A stretch of 64,000 nt of DNA. It comes from Lunularia cruciata (taxonomy: Eukaryota; Streptophyta; Marchantiopsida; Lunulariales; Lunulariaceae). The translations under genes and the position numbers were made by a program. Below, piece by piece: positions 50,282 to 62,100 of this stretch. The stretch's first letter is position 1; each line of letters starts with the position of its first letter. The notes beneath the pieces were generated by a model, which was not told the DNA's origin, did not search any database, and was given only the letters and a program-made list of their open reading frames with translations. The DNA lies in NCBI GenBank assembly GCA_948567375.1, contig OX419755.1:3601001-3665000 (forward strand). Reading direction: 5' to 3'.

Positions 50282-51000
50282 AGCTCCCTCCTCCACCTCC
50301 TATTCGACTCCTTGTCCAAAACCCTTGCTCACTGAAGCTTAAGCAACATTATTCTGTAGCTCCCCCTCAGCTAATACATCCAAAAAGGGAGCATAAACAT
50401 TTCCCCTTATCAGTCACATCAAGAGGTGCTATCTACCCACTCCCTTTCGGTGAAATTCCTTTCTCCCCATTCGCAGCTGCTGTCTATCTTCCGTTCTACC
50501 TCTTCTCTAATGGTTCCGATATACCAAACTGTGAACTAAACACCTCCCAATTGACACAAGAATCGGACCCCATCACCCCCAGAAACTCCCAATTGTCCAC
50601 AACCTCAAATCTCCTCAACCCTCCAGCTTCGCCTCATCGAATACCTACTCTTTAATCACTACCTAAAATCCGACCACATAATTCTTCGTCGTCCCAGCAT
50701 CTGCTTCTCAACCCCTTGACCTGCCTTTCCGTGACCTGAATTGCTCCTCAATAGTCTGATTTCCCTTCGATTTCCTATCCCACATCGCCCCTCCAACAAT
50801 TTCCTGCGTCCGTTCCAGCAACCCTACGCCTCAACCACGAGCATCGAACATCGATTTTGCCTTTCTCTGCACAACTTTCGGTCCCACAAAGCTAAAGGAA
50901 ACTAACGAGCAAACGAACGAACCAGAGAGGGTGCGTTTCTTCCCCGTCAACAGTCACGAGTTTTAAGGTAATTTTGCTTCCCTTCTTTCTCTTCTCTTAC
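50282..51000 (-). promoter_or_regulatory. Upstream region / leader of the BRCT gene
   Basis: On the transcribed strand this region is purine-rich (the plus strand is dense in CCT, CTC and CCCC words), typical of a plant 5' leader with GA-rich tracts. No TATA box is obvious, as is common for housekeeping repair genes. The transcription start is not determined. Confidence 0.35.
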
Positions 51001-52559
51001 CCTTCACTCCCCTCTGCACGACTCCTCTAGCCATCTATCAATCACTCCTCGTTGCCTGTTTCCCCACCTCTTTTAAATCCTCCTCCAAATGAAGCGCCAA
51101 CTTGAGGTATCCCATCTCGCTTCCTTTCATATTTAAACGGTGTTTAAGTCCGGTCACCGGATTAGCGGACGGAGATAATGGCAGGTTCTCTCACCCGCTT
51201 TGTATTTCCTGCTACATTGTTCAATGGAAAACTCAGCCAAACAGGACCCCCGGGAAGACGGAGTACAGTGCATTGAAAAGTCCGTAAAAGATGAATAACA
51301 AGCTGGAGAGAGATGGAAAAGTCTTATGTTAAAAACATAAAGGAAATACTGTATGCTAACAAAGTAGGAATACAATCTAATATATACAGCTTATTGTTGA
51401 AATGTATGGTGGAGACTTATAAGGTATGGCCAACGCGGGTTTATTGTTGATTGTGTGATAAAGATTTGTAAAGACATGTGCAATACAAGTATCTTAGAAG
51501 TGATAGTAACTTCCATCGCTATTATATGCCTAAGTATACAAAGCCTAAAAGCGTTATAAAATATTAAACTATGTATGAGATAAGCTTGGGAGGCAAAATT
51601 ACCATAGCTCCTCTCTTTTAGAAAAATATGTGCGTTACTTCCCAAAGAAGACCATCAAAATGGTCTTCATCTTTACAATCATTTTGATTGTAAAGATGAT
51701 CAAAAATCTCCAATTGGTAAAAAGGCGGTAGAGATGATCCATTGCGTATAGTGGTCATTTTGCTCTTGGAAGCAATATCACCATTACTTCTATGGGTATT
51801 TATGTCAAAGACTTTGCTGGTAGGGAATATGCTTTTATGTTTTGCTTGTTATCAGAGACTTGATTGATTATTGAAGACTATGACAATCAAGAGCAAACGT
51901 GAATGGTGAAATAGTGAGGTGCGGGACAGACAGGCCTTATTTAGATATATTCAGTCACTACTATTGCGAAGTATTAAAGTGATTAGATATCTTCAGGAAA
52001 TCGCTCAAGTCAGTATTCAGGAGTTCAGCCCGAATGACACTGACAAGAAACTATCCCTGTTTTTATGTATAGAGAGAGGTATACTTGAACAGAAGCGTTA
52101 TCGGAACGGGTTATCCGGAACTCATAAAGTGCAATGATCGGATCAGTTTATCCAGAATTCATAAAGTGCAAATGATCGATAAGTAATATGTGCATGAATC
52201 ACAATGCTAGAGTAGTGTGAAATCCCTAAGGTAGAATGCATTAAATGTAACCTGCAGCAAAACCATAATTGAAACAAATTGAGAATAACCAATGGCATAC
52301 GGACTAGTAAAGAACATGAAATCAAGAGCATCTATGCAAATGATAGTAAGGAATAGGAAACGTGATGTAAGAGCCCGCCAGGAAGCAATGCATGAACACA
52401 TATGAAGAACGTGGGATGGAGTCGGGTAGGAACACTATAGACACGAGAGGGTGAAGCAGGAAGCAGTCAAAAAGCAAAGGGGAAAATAATAGGGAAGGAC
52501 TTAGCTGGGGAATGGAGGAGTTCTTGGATGATGTGGCTGCAAAAACGAGTCAAATGTGA
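51001..52559. other. Intergenic DNA, nothing recognised
   Basis: Short ORFs only. CAGTTTATCCAGAATTCATAAAG-type and GGGTTATCCGGAACTCATAAAG words at about 52106 and 52143 form a small direct repeat. A self-complementary stretch ATTGTAAAGATGA/TCATCTTTACAAT lies near 51667-51704. No gene is supported. Confidence 0.4.
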
Positions 52560-53080
52560 AAGGGTAACAAGAGCAAAGCATAGGAGGACAGGATATAGAG
52601 TATATCACACCTAGCACTATGGATGTTGGAGTCTTAAGACGCTAAACAGCTAAGGGAAGCAAAAGGCTGCCATAGTAAACCTCCATGAAAACACATGTGA
52701 TTTCATTAGTGCCTCACATATTGCCGAAGTAGCTGACCAATTGTCAGAACCCCTCATATCGAGTTTATGCTAGGAAACTAGTGAGTGCCAAGGCAAACTT
52801 GATTGCTCCCCTAAAGTGTCGCTCATAAGTAGTGGGAATGTTGAAAGAACAGAAGAACCAAAAATGGAAATGTGGAAATAAATGGCAAGCAGAAGTGTAG
52901 GTACAGAAATAAGCGCAAGAGTCTCAGCCGCATAATGAGTATTAGGCAAGAAAGAAAAGAATCCACATGAGTAAGAGGAGGGAAGAAGACAAGACATACA
53001 TTATCAATCCCTAAAATCACAAGCATGCATTAGTACATAGAAAATCCAAGACACAACAAAGAGAAATAATGAAGCAACGG
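52560..53080 (-). repeat. Dispersed repeat family B, copy 3 (decayed)
   Basis: The minus strand reads GAGCGACACTTTAGGGGAGCA, GTTTGCCTTGGCACTCAC, GAGGGGTTCTGACAATT, GTCAGCTACTTCGGCAATAT, AATGAAATCACATGTGTTTTCATGG and GGTTTACTATGGC, then TCTATATCCTGTCC and TATGCTTTGCTCT. It is collinear with 37930-38430. Many positions that are CG in the other copies are TG or CA here, the pattern of methylated-cytosine decay. Confidence 0.65.
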
Positions 53081-53407
53081 TGCATGAGTGATAGAGGGGG
53101 AGCAAGAAACAACAATGCTACACGAGAGAGGACTAGGCAACTCAAAAGGGAGAAACAAAGGCAAATTGAGAAGCAAATAAAAGCATTGAAAAGAGTGAAA
53201 GCATCTCGCAAAAGGGCAAAACATGGAGGCAAAATCAGCCTCGTATGTAATGAAGGACTAGGTGGGTCCATGTGTCCATAAGCAGAGGCCCCGTGTCCAT
53301 AAGCAAATGATCAAAGTCCACATGGCAAATAGTGCTAGGCAATGTATATGTATCTCTTCAGGAGTGACTAAATGGTATACGAGTTTAAGGGAAAACTATT
53401 GGAATAT
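53081..53407. other. AG-rich DNA flanking family B copy 3
   Basis: Purine-rich, with a plus-strand ORF 53069-53281 whose Lys/Arg-rich product is explained by the AG-rich composition. No gene is supported. Confidence 0.3.
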
Positions 53408-53432
53408 GTATATATATATATATATATATAAT
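53408..53432. repeat. AT/TA microsatellite
   Basis: Uninterrupted TA alternation of about 24 bp. It is followed by TAGTTAGGGGGAGC, which resembles a polypurine tract. Confidence 0.85.
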
Positions 53433-55760
53433 AGTTAGGGGGAGCTTGTTTCAGCCATGGAGGTAGCTTCCATGGAAGTAAACACGTTATTTCTTGTTGT
53501 ACTTACATTATTTGCTTTATGGGGTTTATGAAGGGCTATAGCAAGAGATCCTTGGGATTGCATTTTCTAACATATGCAACTATCATGAATTGAGAAACGT
53601 GCATCTACTATCAATAAAAGTCATTATATTTACTTTCATTTTCTCTAAGGAGGTGGACCAAGTAAATCCACTTAACGTTCAATTTATACTTAAGATTTAT
53701 CTCTATTATGGACTCTAATATGCTCACTACCTAGCCAAAGTACCTTGCAAAGTGTACATATATTATGTATCATAAAAATATCCACAAACATAAAGGTTTA
53801 GTAAATCTATAAGAATTCAATATGATAAACCTAACAACAAAGTGTTCTAAAGAACTCCTCAAAAAAAAGTCTCCCATCAAAAACAACCATGGAGCCAAGC
53901 TCCAAAACCACTCTCTCCACAAAAGATGATCTTATTACTATTAGGTGTAAGCATATTGGTGAGGATACTAGTGAGGGTGTGAAAATGACACTAGTAAGAT
54001 GTGAAAAACCATATGCGAGTTGAGATTCATTTGAATCTTCCTAGAGTCCAAATATAAGAAATCTATGAATGTTATGAATGTGGTGGCAAGCAAAAGATCA
54101 GAAGTAGACAAAGCAATTGACTAAAAATCATACATCTTTAAATATATTGCTATGATGGATGCAAGAATAAAAGAGCAATCATGTTGTAGGAACCTATCAA
54201 CTAATGAGTGTGTTATTGATGCCCATGCTCCTACAAGAAGTTAATAGTATTATAACCTCGTGTCATATTGAAATCAAATCTTCCAAAGATTATAGCAAAA
54301 GTTATTTATAAACTACACCACTAATCCAAGAGTTACATAGACATAATTGGATATAGCAAAGTAGAGAAGGTGCACAAATGAGGTAAGAGTACTTTTGGAG
54401 GTGGGTGGGTATGTGCTCAATAACAAGCTCTAGGCACATAACATCTTGTCAATATGGAGTATTTTCTTGTATTCACTAAAGGAGAAAATAAGCATGAACA
54501 TAGACTTGGACCAAGGTGTCAAAGATGAAAGAGCTACAAAAGAATCATCTGCTACTTAAGAGGGGACACAACAACCCAAAAACCCATAAACCTCCTATTG
54601 TAAAGTGAAACCTTACTTGACAATTTTGAGGAAGTGAGTATCACTTATAGATTCTCGGCTTGGCATTATGAATGGTCATCAACCTCAAATTACACATTCC
54701 AAATGAAACCCAATACATGAGTATTATTGAACAACAAAGTGAAGAGATATGATAAGAAAGTAACTTCTCCTTATGTCAAAAAGGTAAAGTGAGCTATGGC
54801 AAACAAGACCTACCTAAAGGATATCCTTGCAAGTGTACTTGGCAAACATAAATTGTGTAAATCACCTATAGCAATATGATGGCTATATAATAAATTTTAC
54901 TCCATTTTATAACAGTATATATGCATTGTATTAAGGAAAATATTTATTTTTACTTCACATAGATACCCAATTGAATAGAAGAAGGATAGTATATATAACA
55001 CAAGTAAAATAGTAGAACAGAAAAATATAAGTAGAGAAGTGAAAATGATAAAATAAAACACAAATAAACATAATAGAAGAATGGACTATCTATGGCCAAT
55101 GGAGATCACTCCACTACAGAAATGACGAGATCAATCCAAAATCATTCTGCATGTTGTGCTCAAACTTGCATTGATCATTGTGATCACATTCTCTTGGGAC
55201 TCCAAATATCTGAAACTCCAATCCAATCTTAACTATAATATCTTACGACTCCGATACCTATTCTAAACTCTTATCCAATCTAAACGCATCTTTAAAGACC
55301 TCACCCTCACAAAACGTTAAGCTCTTGATGAATTTCTTACCTTTCTAGTTTATGAAATTCTCCTAATTGTCAAATTCACCAAATTTTCCAAATCTTTAAC
55401 GATGTTCAATTTAGCCAAACATTTTTTAGATTTCTTTATTCTTCAAATACATCGCTCCAAGTACTCTATCGTCACTATCACAAAACCTCCAAATTAGATA
55501 TTTATGACAAAGATACTAAACTCTTCTATGTATTTTTCTTTCCAAACTTTTAACAAGGATGTGAGTTGCGAGAGATGACAAGGTCGGTGAATTTGAATTT
55601 CCAATCAAATCTAAGCTCATACGAAGGATAGGTTACTGAAACCAACCAAAGGATAAATATGACCATGAAACAAAGAGTTGCGAAATTACATGTCTTTCAT
55701 AGCGAACCCATGGACAATGAGCTGCAAGCTTGCAAAGGGTTTACGAAGAAAGATTTTAAG
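53433..55760. other. AT-rich gene-poor DNA, probably old retroelement
   Basis: More than 2 kb without an ORF worth listing. The start, TTAGGGGGAGCTTGTTTC, is compatible with a polypurine tract and the beginning of an LTR. No pol motif, matching LTR or target duplication could be found by eye, so no element is called. Confidence 0.3.
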
Positions 55761-55880
55761 CAGGCAACCGCGTTGGATAAGAAGGAAAATGAGTAACCCA
55801 TCAAGCCGTACAAGGATTAGACTTAGACCGTAAAATGGGGTTAAGCCCCATGTAAATGCTTAGCCCCATTTGACGAATGG
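55761..55880 (+). repeat. Dispersed repeat family A, copy 5 (with hairpin)
   Basis: It contains CAACCGCGTTGGATAAGAAGG, ACCCATCAAGCCGTACAAGG, and then AAATGGGGTTAAGCCCCATG followed by TGCTTAGCCCCATTT. ATGGGG(T/C)TAAGCCCCAT-type sequence occurs as a perfect or near-perfect palindrome with an extra arm. The order of words matches 4755-4845. Confidence 0.65.
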
Positions 55881-57932
55881 AATTCAGTAGCAGCTGCGGA
55901 GGATTCTCCGTGTTGGAGACTATATGGAGTGGAGTGGGGCGGGCCTTCCATACTACTCTACTCGCACAGGGACTGGAGTAAGTACGCGGCTTTTGCTCTC
56001 CTCCCCCAGGTCTTCCCTTCATCAGGTCCTTTCTCATTTGAGTTTATCTGCTGTTCCAAACTTGCTGGTGCTTGATAGTGCGAACATTACTTGCAAGCTT
56101 TACGATGTGCTTTATGCGCTCCATGGAGGTTCTAGTGGGGAAGAAAGTTCAACCTTCCTTTAGAGGACTTTTAGAGGTCATCATGTTTTGTGTGTGTTTC
56201 ACTCAAGCCTGTTTCTATTCGAGCGACTTGTGTAATTTGTTACTCGTAGACTTTTTGGCTTCCACAGTCATCTTTGACTCCCACAGTTGTCGTTCGTTTG
56301 TTTCTAGCTGCCTTCTCGTTACTACAAGTGAGTAGGATTCTCGATGTGCGGGCGATATTAATCTCTTGTGTTTGGAAAGAAAAATTATCTAGATTTTCAG
56401 GCAAGCTAAACAATAATTATAAAATAGTAGTGGGTAATTAGAATACTCATTCAGATGAAAGATGTATATCGTACGCTATTTCTAACTACATGTATCCTTT
56501 CTCATATACGTTCAATAAATTTCTTACTTAATAAATACATACTAATTTATATATGGTTTAAAGCAATAATGTTCTTTAAGAGGAATATTAAGTATTCAGA
56601 TTTTTTAGGAAATATTACGGAATGAGATCCTTGTCTTAACATTTGGAGTGGACTAGGTCGTTAGATTAATTACAAAATACTATATGAAATTAGGAAATAA
56701 TTAAAGAATATAAAATATATTTAGATTGTAGAATACCCTTCAATAAAAATCATGAATCGAATAAAACTAAACATAACTTAAACTCTCAACCTGAGTTTTC
56801 TCTCATCCATCTACGTCTAGATTAAAGCATAAGCACCTTTCTCATAAATTTATTGGAAGCTAAAACCATTAAATATATTATTTTACTATAAAAACATAAA
56901 AAGATAAGTAGACTTTTTTTTCTAAGTTGAAATTGAAATTGAATCATTACAAGCTAATAGATCCAAGTTAAAAATTGCTCAAATAACTTGGAGCTATATT
57001 GAAACATAGTTAGTTTCTTAATCAGAATAAGAGCTTGTTATAGTTAATGTAAAATAATTTAAATTTTTTTATAAAAATCACATTATATTTAAATTTACAT
57101 ATTATTTTCTGCATTAAAAAAATTAAATGGAAAAAGAAGCAGAATACAAATAAAATAATTTTGGAAATTATTAATCATTTTATTTTTATTTTTATTTTGA
57201 ATTTTATTCCACTCATTCTTGTACTTTAATAAAAAAATATCCTAAAATTCATACAAAATATATAGAATATGGCATAAAACAAAATTTAATTGTAGTTTTA
57301 GAGTGATAGGTAGGTATTCAAAACAAAAGATTAGGAAAAGGTAACTCAATCAAAACTTCATTATAAATATAAGCTTCTCGGTACTATATCTTTGTAGTTT
57401 ATATAGATCATTTTAAAATTGAACTTCTAGAGTTTTTCATAAATGTGAACAAAATATTAAATCTTAATTTGTAACAAATTAATCAGCATTATTTTCAAGT
57501 AGATATAATTTCATTATATATGCATTGTCATATAAATACTTATCATGATCAATATAAAATATAAAAGCAGCCATGAGACCCTCTTGCTACAAGAATTCAT
57601 GAGATAGTTTCTACAATTTCCAAACGGACTATTTCAATTCACTTAATCTTTAGATTATATTGAAATGAACATGGTCTATCGCTTTAGATTTCAAGGAAAC
57701 TTGACCTGTGCAATGGAACAAAAGCGATCATCTTCTTGTAAGATGGTCCTTTTTTCATTATTATGATCATCATAGAACTCAATTGAAGTGCAATTGATGC
57801 AATGCTACTTGAGGAATAAAATCATTTTTAGTTATTTCACTATTTCATACATCATATTTTCTAAAATAAAATAGTTTATAGCTTGTTTTCTTAAAATTTT
57901 ACCTTGATAATTATTTCATAATAGTTTTAAGC
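55881..57932. other. Intergenic AT-rich DNA, nothing recognised
   Basis: Two plus-strand ORFs at 55924-56163 and 56072-56335 overlap in a less AT-rich stretch but show no motif. From 56350 to 57900 the DNA is extremely AT-rich and has no ORF. Confidence 0.4.
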
Positions 57933-58135
57933 CTCACAAATCATTTGATATACATGTCAAGACTTGCTAGAAGTTCTTTGTAGTCATTCAACTCCAACTT
58001 ACAAATCATACTTCTAAATAAAATATATTATCGTTAATTTACCTAGACCCGACCTTGAGAATTTATTCCTTAATACTTCTTGTCTCACAAATCATTTGAT
58101 ACCCAAGTCAAGGCTTGTTAGAAACTCTAAGATGA
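57933..58135 (+). repeat. Imperfect direct repeat, offset 151 bp
   Basis: CTCACAAATCATTTGATA(T/C)(A/C)C followed by AGTCAAG(A/G)CTTG(C/T)TAGAA occurs at 57933 and again at 58084. It lies just upstream of, or inside, the presumed 5' LTR of gypsy element A. Confidence 0.6.
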
Positions 58136-58721
58136 TCAAAACCTATATGTAAAAGTTGCATTATAAACTTGGAGTCACTCCATCACTCTTAGCATTGATA
58201 ACTTGGAAGAGTGTTGCAACTTGAACATTTAGTAGATTGTTTGTGTAGCAATATGGAATTTACAAACAAGTTAGTTGAGACTAAAATATAGCAAATAGGC
58301 CAAATTAGCCAAGAATTGTAAGAATTTTTAGAAGCATCTAGGAAACTACTTAGTACCTTCCACGTACCAGGCAATATGCATACCAAGTAGTGATTTCTAG
58401 GAGGAAGCTTCTTGGGAAGCTCCCTAACTAGCTTAGCTTGCATGCTAAGTAGGCGACTTCTAGATTAAAGCTTCTCAAGAAGCTTCTTGGTTAGTTTGGC
58501 TTACACTTTAAGAAGTTGGTTTTTAAGAAGCTTCTTGGTTAGTTTGGCTTACACTTTAAGAAGTTGGTTTTTAAGAAGCTTCTCAAAAGCCTTGTATGTT
58601 CCCTACAAAAACAGAATCCCAAGCTCATGTTAGGCATTCAAAGTTTCCATCATTCAAGAGTCCGGATATGATCTTTTAGTATGTTCTTCCATTCTCCTAT
58701 TTCTCTCCTCGGTCTTTTACA
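58136..58721 (+). repeat. Presumed 5' LTR (3' part) of gypsy element A
   Basis: The sequence ends ...TTTTACA at 58721, two bases before a primer-binding site, as expected for the CA end of an LTR. The TG start is not located; a 5' border between about 57930 and 58200 is plausible. It holds a 48-bp tandem repeat and four GAAGCTTC palindromes (58404-58411, 58479-58486, 58527-58534, 58575-58582). No second copy of the LTR is in the window, because the element is interrupted at about 62100. Confidence 0.5.
58477..58583 (+). repeat. 48-bp tandem repeat in the LTR of element A
   Basis: Units begin AAGAAGCTTCTTGGTTAG at 58477 and 58525, with a partial third unit at 58573. The period is exactly 48 bp. 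Each unit starts with the palindrome AAGAAGCTTCTT or its truncated form. Confidence 0.9.
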
Positions 58722-58722
58722 T

Positions 58723-58734
58723 TGGTATTAGAGC
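58723..58734 (+). other. Retrotransposon primer-binding site (initiator tRNA-Met type)
   Basis: TGGTATTAGAGC differs by one base from TGGTATCAGAGC, the plant LTR-retrotransposon site complementary to the 3' end of initiator tRNA-Met. It follows an ACA end by one base, which fixes the LTR/internal border near 58721. Confidence 0.75.
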
Positions 58735-61700
58735 AAGAATGGGATGGATGGAATTTATGGACCACCTAATCCATTTCTGCCAAACCATTAGGATTTTTAT
58801 GTCCATGTACTACCCAAGCATCATTTCACACAATTCATCATCATACAATTTGGGTAGAATTTTTTGAATGCAATCATTTTGTTTGATGAACTCTTTGTAC
58901 TTCCAATTATAACTTATGGAAAACAATGGATATGTTGCATCTACATGTTAACTTATAGAATTGTAGGTAGCTTGCTAGAGTAGTGGCTATAGCAGCAATG
59001 CCAAAAGTTATCATTCCTATGCAGCAAAAAAGTGAACAACTTACTTGATTGTTGGAAGAACAAGATCATCAACAACAAGAGCATGTAGAGAGAGTACCAT
59101 TTTGAGAAGTGCAATAGAGAATTTGGTTTCCAAAGCCCAAGGTATTTGAAGGTAAGAATCTCTTGTGCGTAGTGGCAAATTTTCTATTTAATTGCAAATA
59201 TTATTTTGAAGCTCAATTCTTCAAGATGAACAGAGATAGATACTCTTGGCTTGAAGCCAATTGGATGGAGTCGCAAAACTATGATTGCAATTTTAAGTGG
59301 AGCAAGTTGAATGATAATTTGTTGTGCTACTTTTGACATAGGAAGAATTCAAGAGTGCAATAATTGTATGATTTCAAGCTATAAATACCACACAAGTAGC
59401 ATAAGATAGATTGACAAAATTGGTTCTATAAGAAGCTACATCACTCAATTCCAAAACACCATAATGCAAATTCCAAATATATGAGAAGGTGAAGCTCTAG
59501 ATCAATTTATGAGGGGTTTGAAGTCATGTACTAAATTAGAAGTGACCATGCAAGAGCCCAAACACTTGGAGGAAGCCATGCAATTGGTTGAGCACTTTGA
59601 TTCCTTGGTTACGACAACTTGGTCTTGACTTTGACCTTCACATAACCTACCAACATCCTACACATGGGTGGAGAAGCTGACACCAATGGAGATTGATGTC
59701 ATCCAACAGAGATCACTTGGTATTATAGATAGAGAAAGACTACAACAAAAATGATGGTTGCTTTTATTTTTGCCAAATTGGACATTGTATTGTTGAATGT
59801 CCACTTAAAAATAGATGTCTCTAACAAATCACCCAAATGGAGTTTGTGAAGCATGATGATTGGACAAATGAAAAATCCAAATAGGAGAATTTGAGCCACC
59901 CACTAGGAACTTGACTAATTTCAATAGGGTTGAAGACTTGCACTATGCAAGTCTTACTTCACTTACAAGTTATGATATTTGATTATGATTGTAGGATTTT
60001 GGTTCAGGATTTTGGAAATTCAAAGAATTGCATGTCCATATAATAAGCAAAAGAATAATCAAGTAATTGGAAATAGATTGATGATGGTGGATGGTAGAAA
60101 TTTTTTTGCATTCTATACCTTGCATCCTATTATATTCAAGAATGGAAAGGAGTAATTGGAGTGTGAGGTTTTTAGTGGCACCTCTGCACTATGATGTTAT
60201 TCTAGGTTTGCATTGGTTTGAAAGTCATAAGGTTCAATTTGATTGGACCCAATAACAAATTAAAGTACAACACCAAGGTAAGAATTACCAATTAGGTTGT
60301 TTGGCACCATTAAACAAGACATCTAATAACAGTTAGTCCCAAGATGGGAATTTTGTCAGTAAAGAAGAAAAAAACAAGATTTGGAGGAAGATATTCCCAC
60401 TTTTGCAATGTGGATCAACCCAATTGCACATGGAGAATCTGATTAGGGCCAGAAGTCTCATCAAGCAATGGTTGATCAAATAATTTAGGAGTTTGCCAAT
60501 GTTTTTTTGGATGATATACTAAAAGGATTACACTCTAATGGTGGTATGCACTTCAATATTGAATTATTGCTAGGAAATACTCTAATGAATAGACCAATCT
60601 ATTTGCTCTCACCAAAAGAGTTGGAAGAGCTTCAAATAACATTGATGGAGTTGTTTGAGAAAGATCTTCTTGTGGTGCACTAGTACTATTTATCTCAAAG
60701 AAGGATGAGGACTTTACTTTTCTATTGATTATCATAAAAAGATTAATGAAGACTCAATAAAGACTCAATAAAAAGATAATGAAGAATGCATATCTCTTGC
60801 CTTGAATTGATGACTTGCTAGATCAATTGAGTAGAGCATGATACTTCTCCAAGTTGGATCTTTGAAGTGGTTATTGATAGATTCACATTTATAAGAATGA
60901 CATGCAAAAGATTACCTCTTGCACAAGGTATGTGCATTTTTAATGGAGAGTTCTACCATTTGTGCTCACTAATGCTCCAAAAATCTTCATAGATTAGATA
61001 CATTAGGTGTTGGATGGGCCATTGGATTGGTATGTGGTGGTGATCTTGGATGATATTTTAATCTATAGCAAAAAACATGAATCACGTGCAAGAAGTCCTA
61101 AGATGACTACATCTATGGAATTTTTATTGCAAGAAGTCAAAGTGGGCCTTTCGGTAGAGGAAGTTATCTTCTTGGATCAGAAGGTCTCATTGGAGGGAAT
61201 CAAGATGGAAGAGGAGAAAATCAAGGCCATTATTGATTTGTCTACTCTTAAGGATGCCACACAAGTGCAAAAATTTAATGGGTTGGCAAGTTTTTACCAA
61301 TGATTCATCCACTATTATGCTCATGTAGCGACACCATTGACCAATCTTATGGAGAAGACCTAAAGCTTTCAATGGACCACCAAGGACAAAGAAGCATTCT
61401 AGAAGTTGAAACATATGGTATCTTGAAGACCTGTTCTTCAACCATATGATCCTCAACTACCTTGTGTGGTTGATTAGGATACTTCTAACTTTACCATTGG
61501 AGTTATGTTGCAATAAGAATTTCCATATAGGTTACATCCCATTGCCTTTGTTTCTTTCCAACTAAAAATTGCAAAAAACAATTACTTTGCTCAAGATCAA
61601 GAATATCTAGCAATGGTATATACCACCAAGGTATGGAAGCATTATCTCTTGAGGAAACAAGTGATCATGCAAATAGATCACAAATCCTTGTTGCAAAAAA

Positions 61701-62100
61701 TTACATTTGGAGCACTTGAAGTGTCTACATCATTGATGAAACAATTGTACTTGTTTGATATCAAACTTGACTACAAACCCAATAGATTCCATCTCATCTC
61801 CAATGCACTATCATGATAACTTGATTTGAAGACTCCTCTTCTCATCATTGTAGCAATTATGACAATGTCCATTGACTCAAAAGTCCAAATTTCATTTAGG
61901 ACTGCTTTACAACAAGACTCTTTCTTTCATATGGTACAAGGTTGTCTTGTGGTACATGACAAGGAATGCAACACCTTCTCCTTCAAAGAAGGCCTTCTAT
62001 TTTATAAGATCAGAAGATATGTTCTAGCCAAGGGTGATCTTGTGCACCTTCAAGAAGCCCATGACTTACCAATCACCGGTCATATGGGGGAGTAATTTTT
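58735..62100 (+). mobile_element. Ty3/gypsy retrotransposon A, decayed gag-pol, truncated in integrase
   Basis: The domains are in gypsy order but broken by many stops and frameshifts. A gag segment with PKPKVFEG lies near 59140 and DQFMRGLKSCTKLEVTMQEP near 59500. A zinc-knuckle-like GCFYFCQIGHCIVEC at about 59757-59805 has Cys-X3-Cys instead of Cys-X2-Cys. The protease region has HYDVILGLHWFESHKVQFDW near 60185-60245. In reverse transcriptase, RPIYLLSPKELEEL lies near 60590 and VVVILDDILIYSKKHE at 61035-61080, where the DD of the active site is kept as LDD. The connection has GLASFYQ at ~61285. RNase H ends with LFDIKLDYKPNRFHLISNAL at 61750-61810. The integrase N-terminal zinc domain starts with HLQEAHDLPITGHMGE and stops at about 62095, where element B is inserted. 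The element cannot be autonomous. Confidence 0.85.

Noticed and set aside
53069-53281. Lys/Arg-rich plus-strand ORF
   Set aside because: Explained by AG-rich DNA at the edge of a family B copy; no motif.
53433-53520. LTR start after a polypurine-like GGGGGAG
   Set aside because: No second LTR, primer-binding site or pol sequence found nearby.
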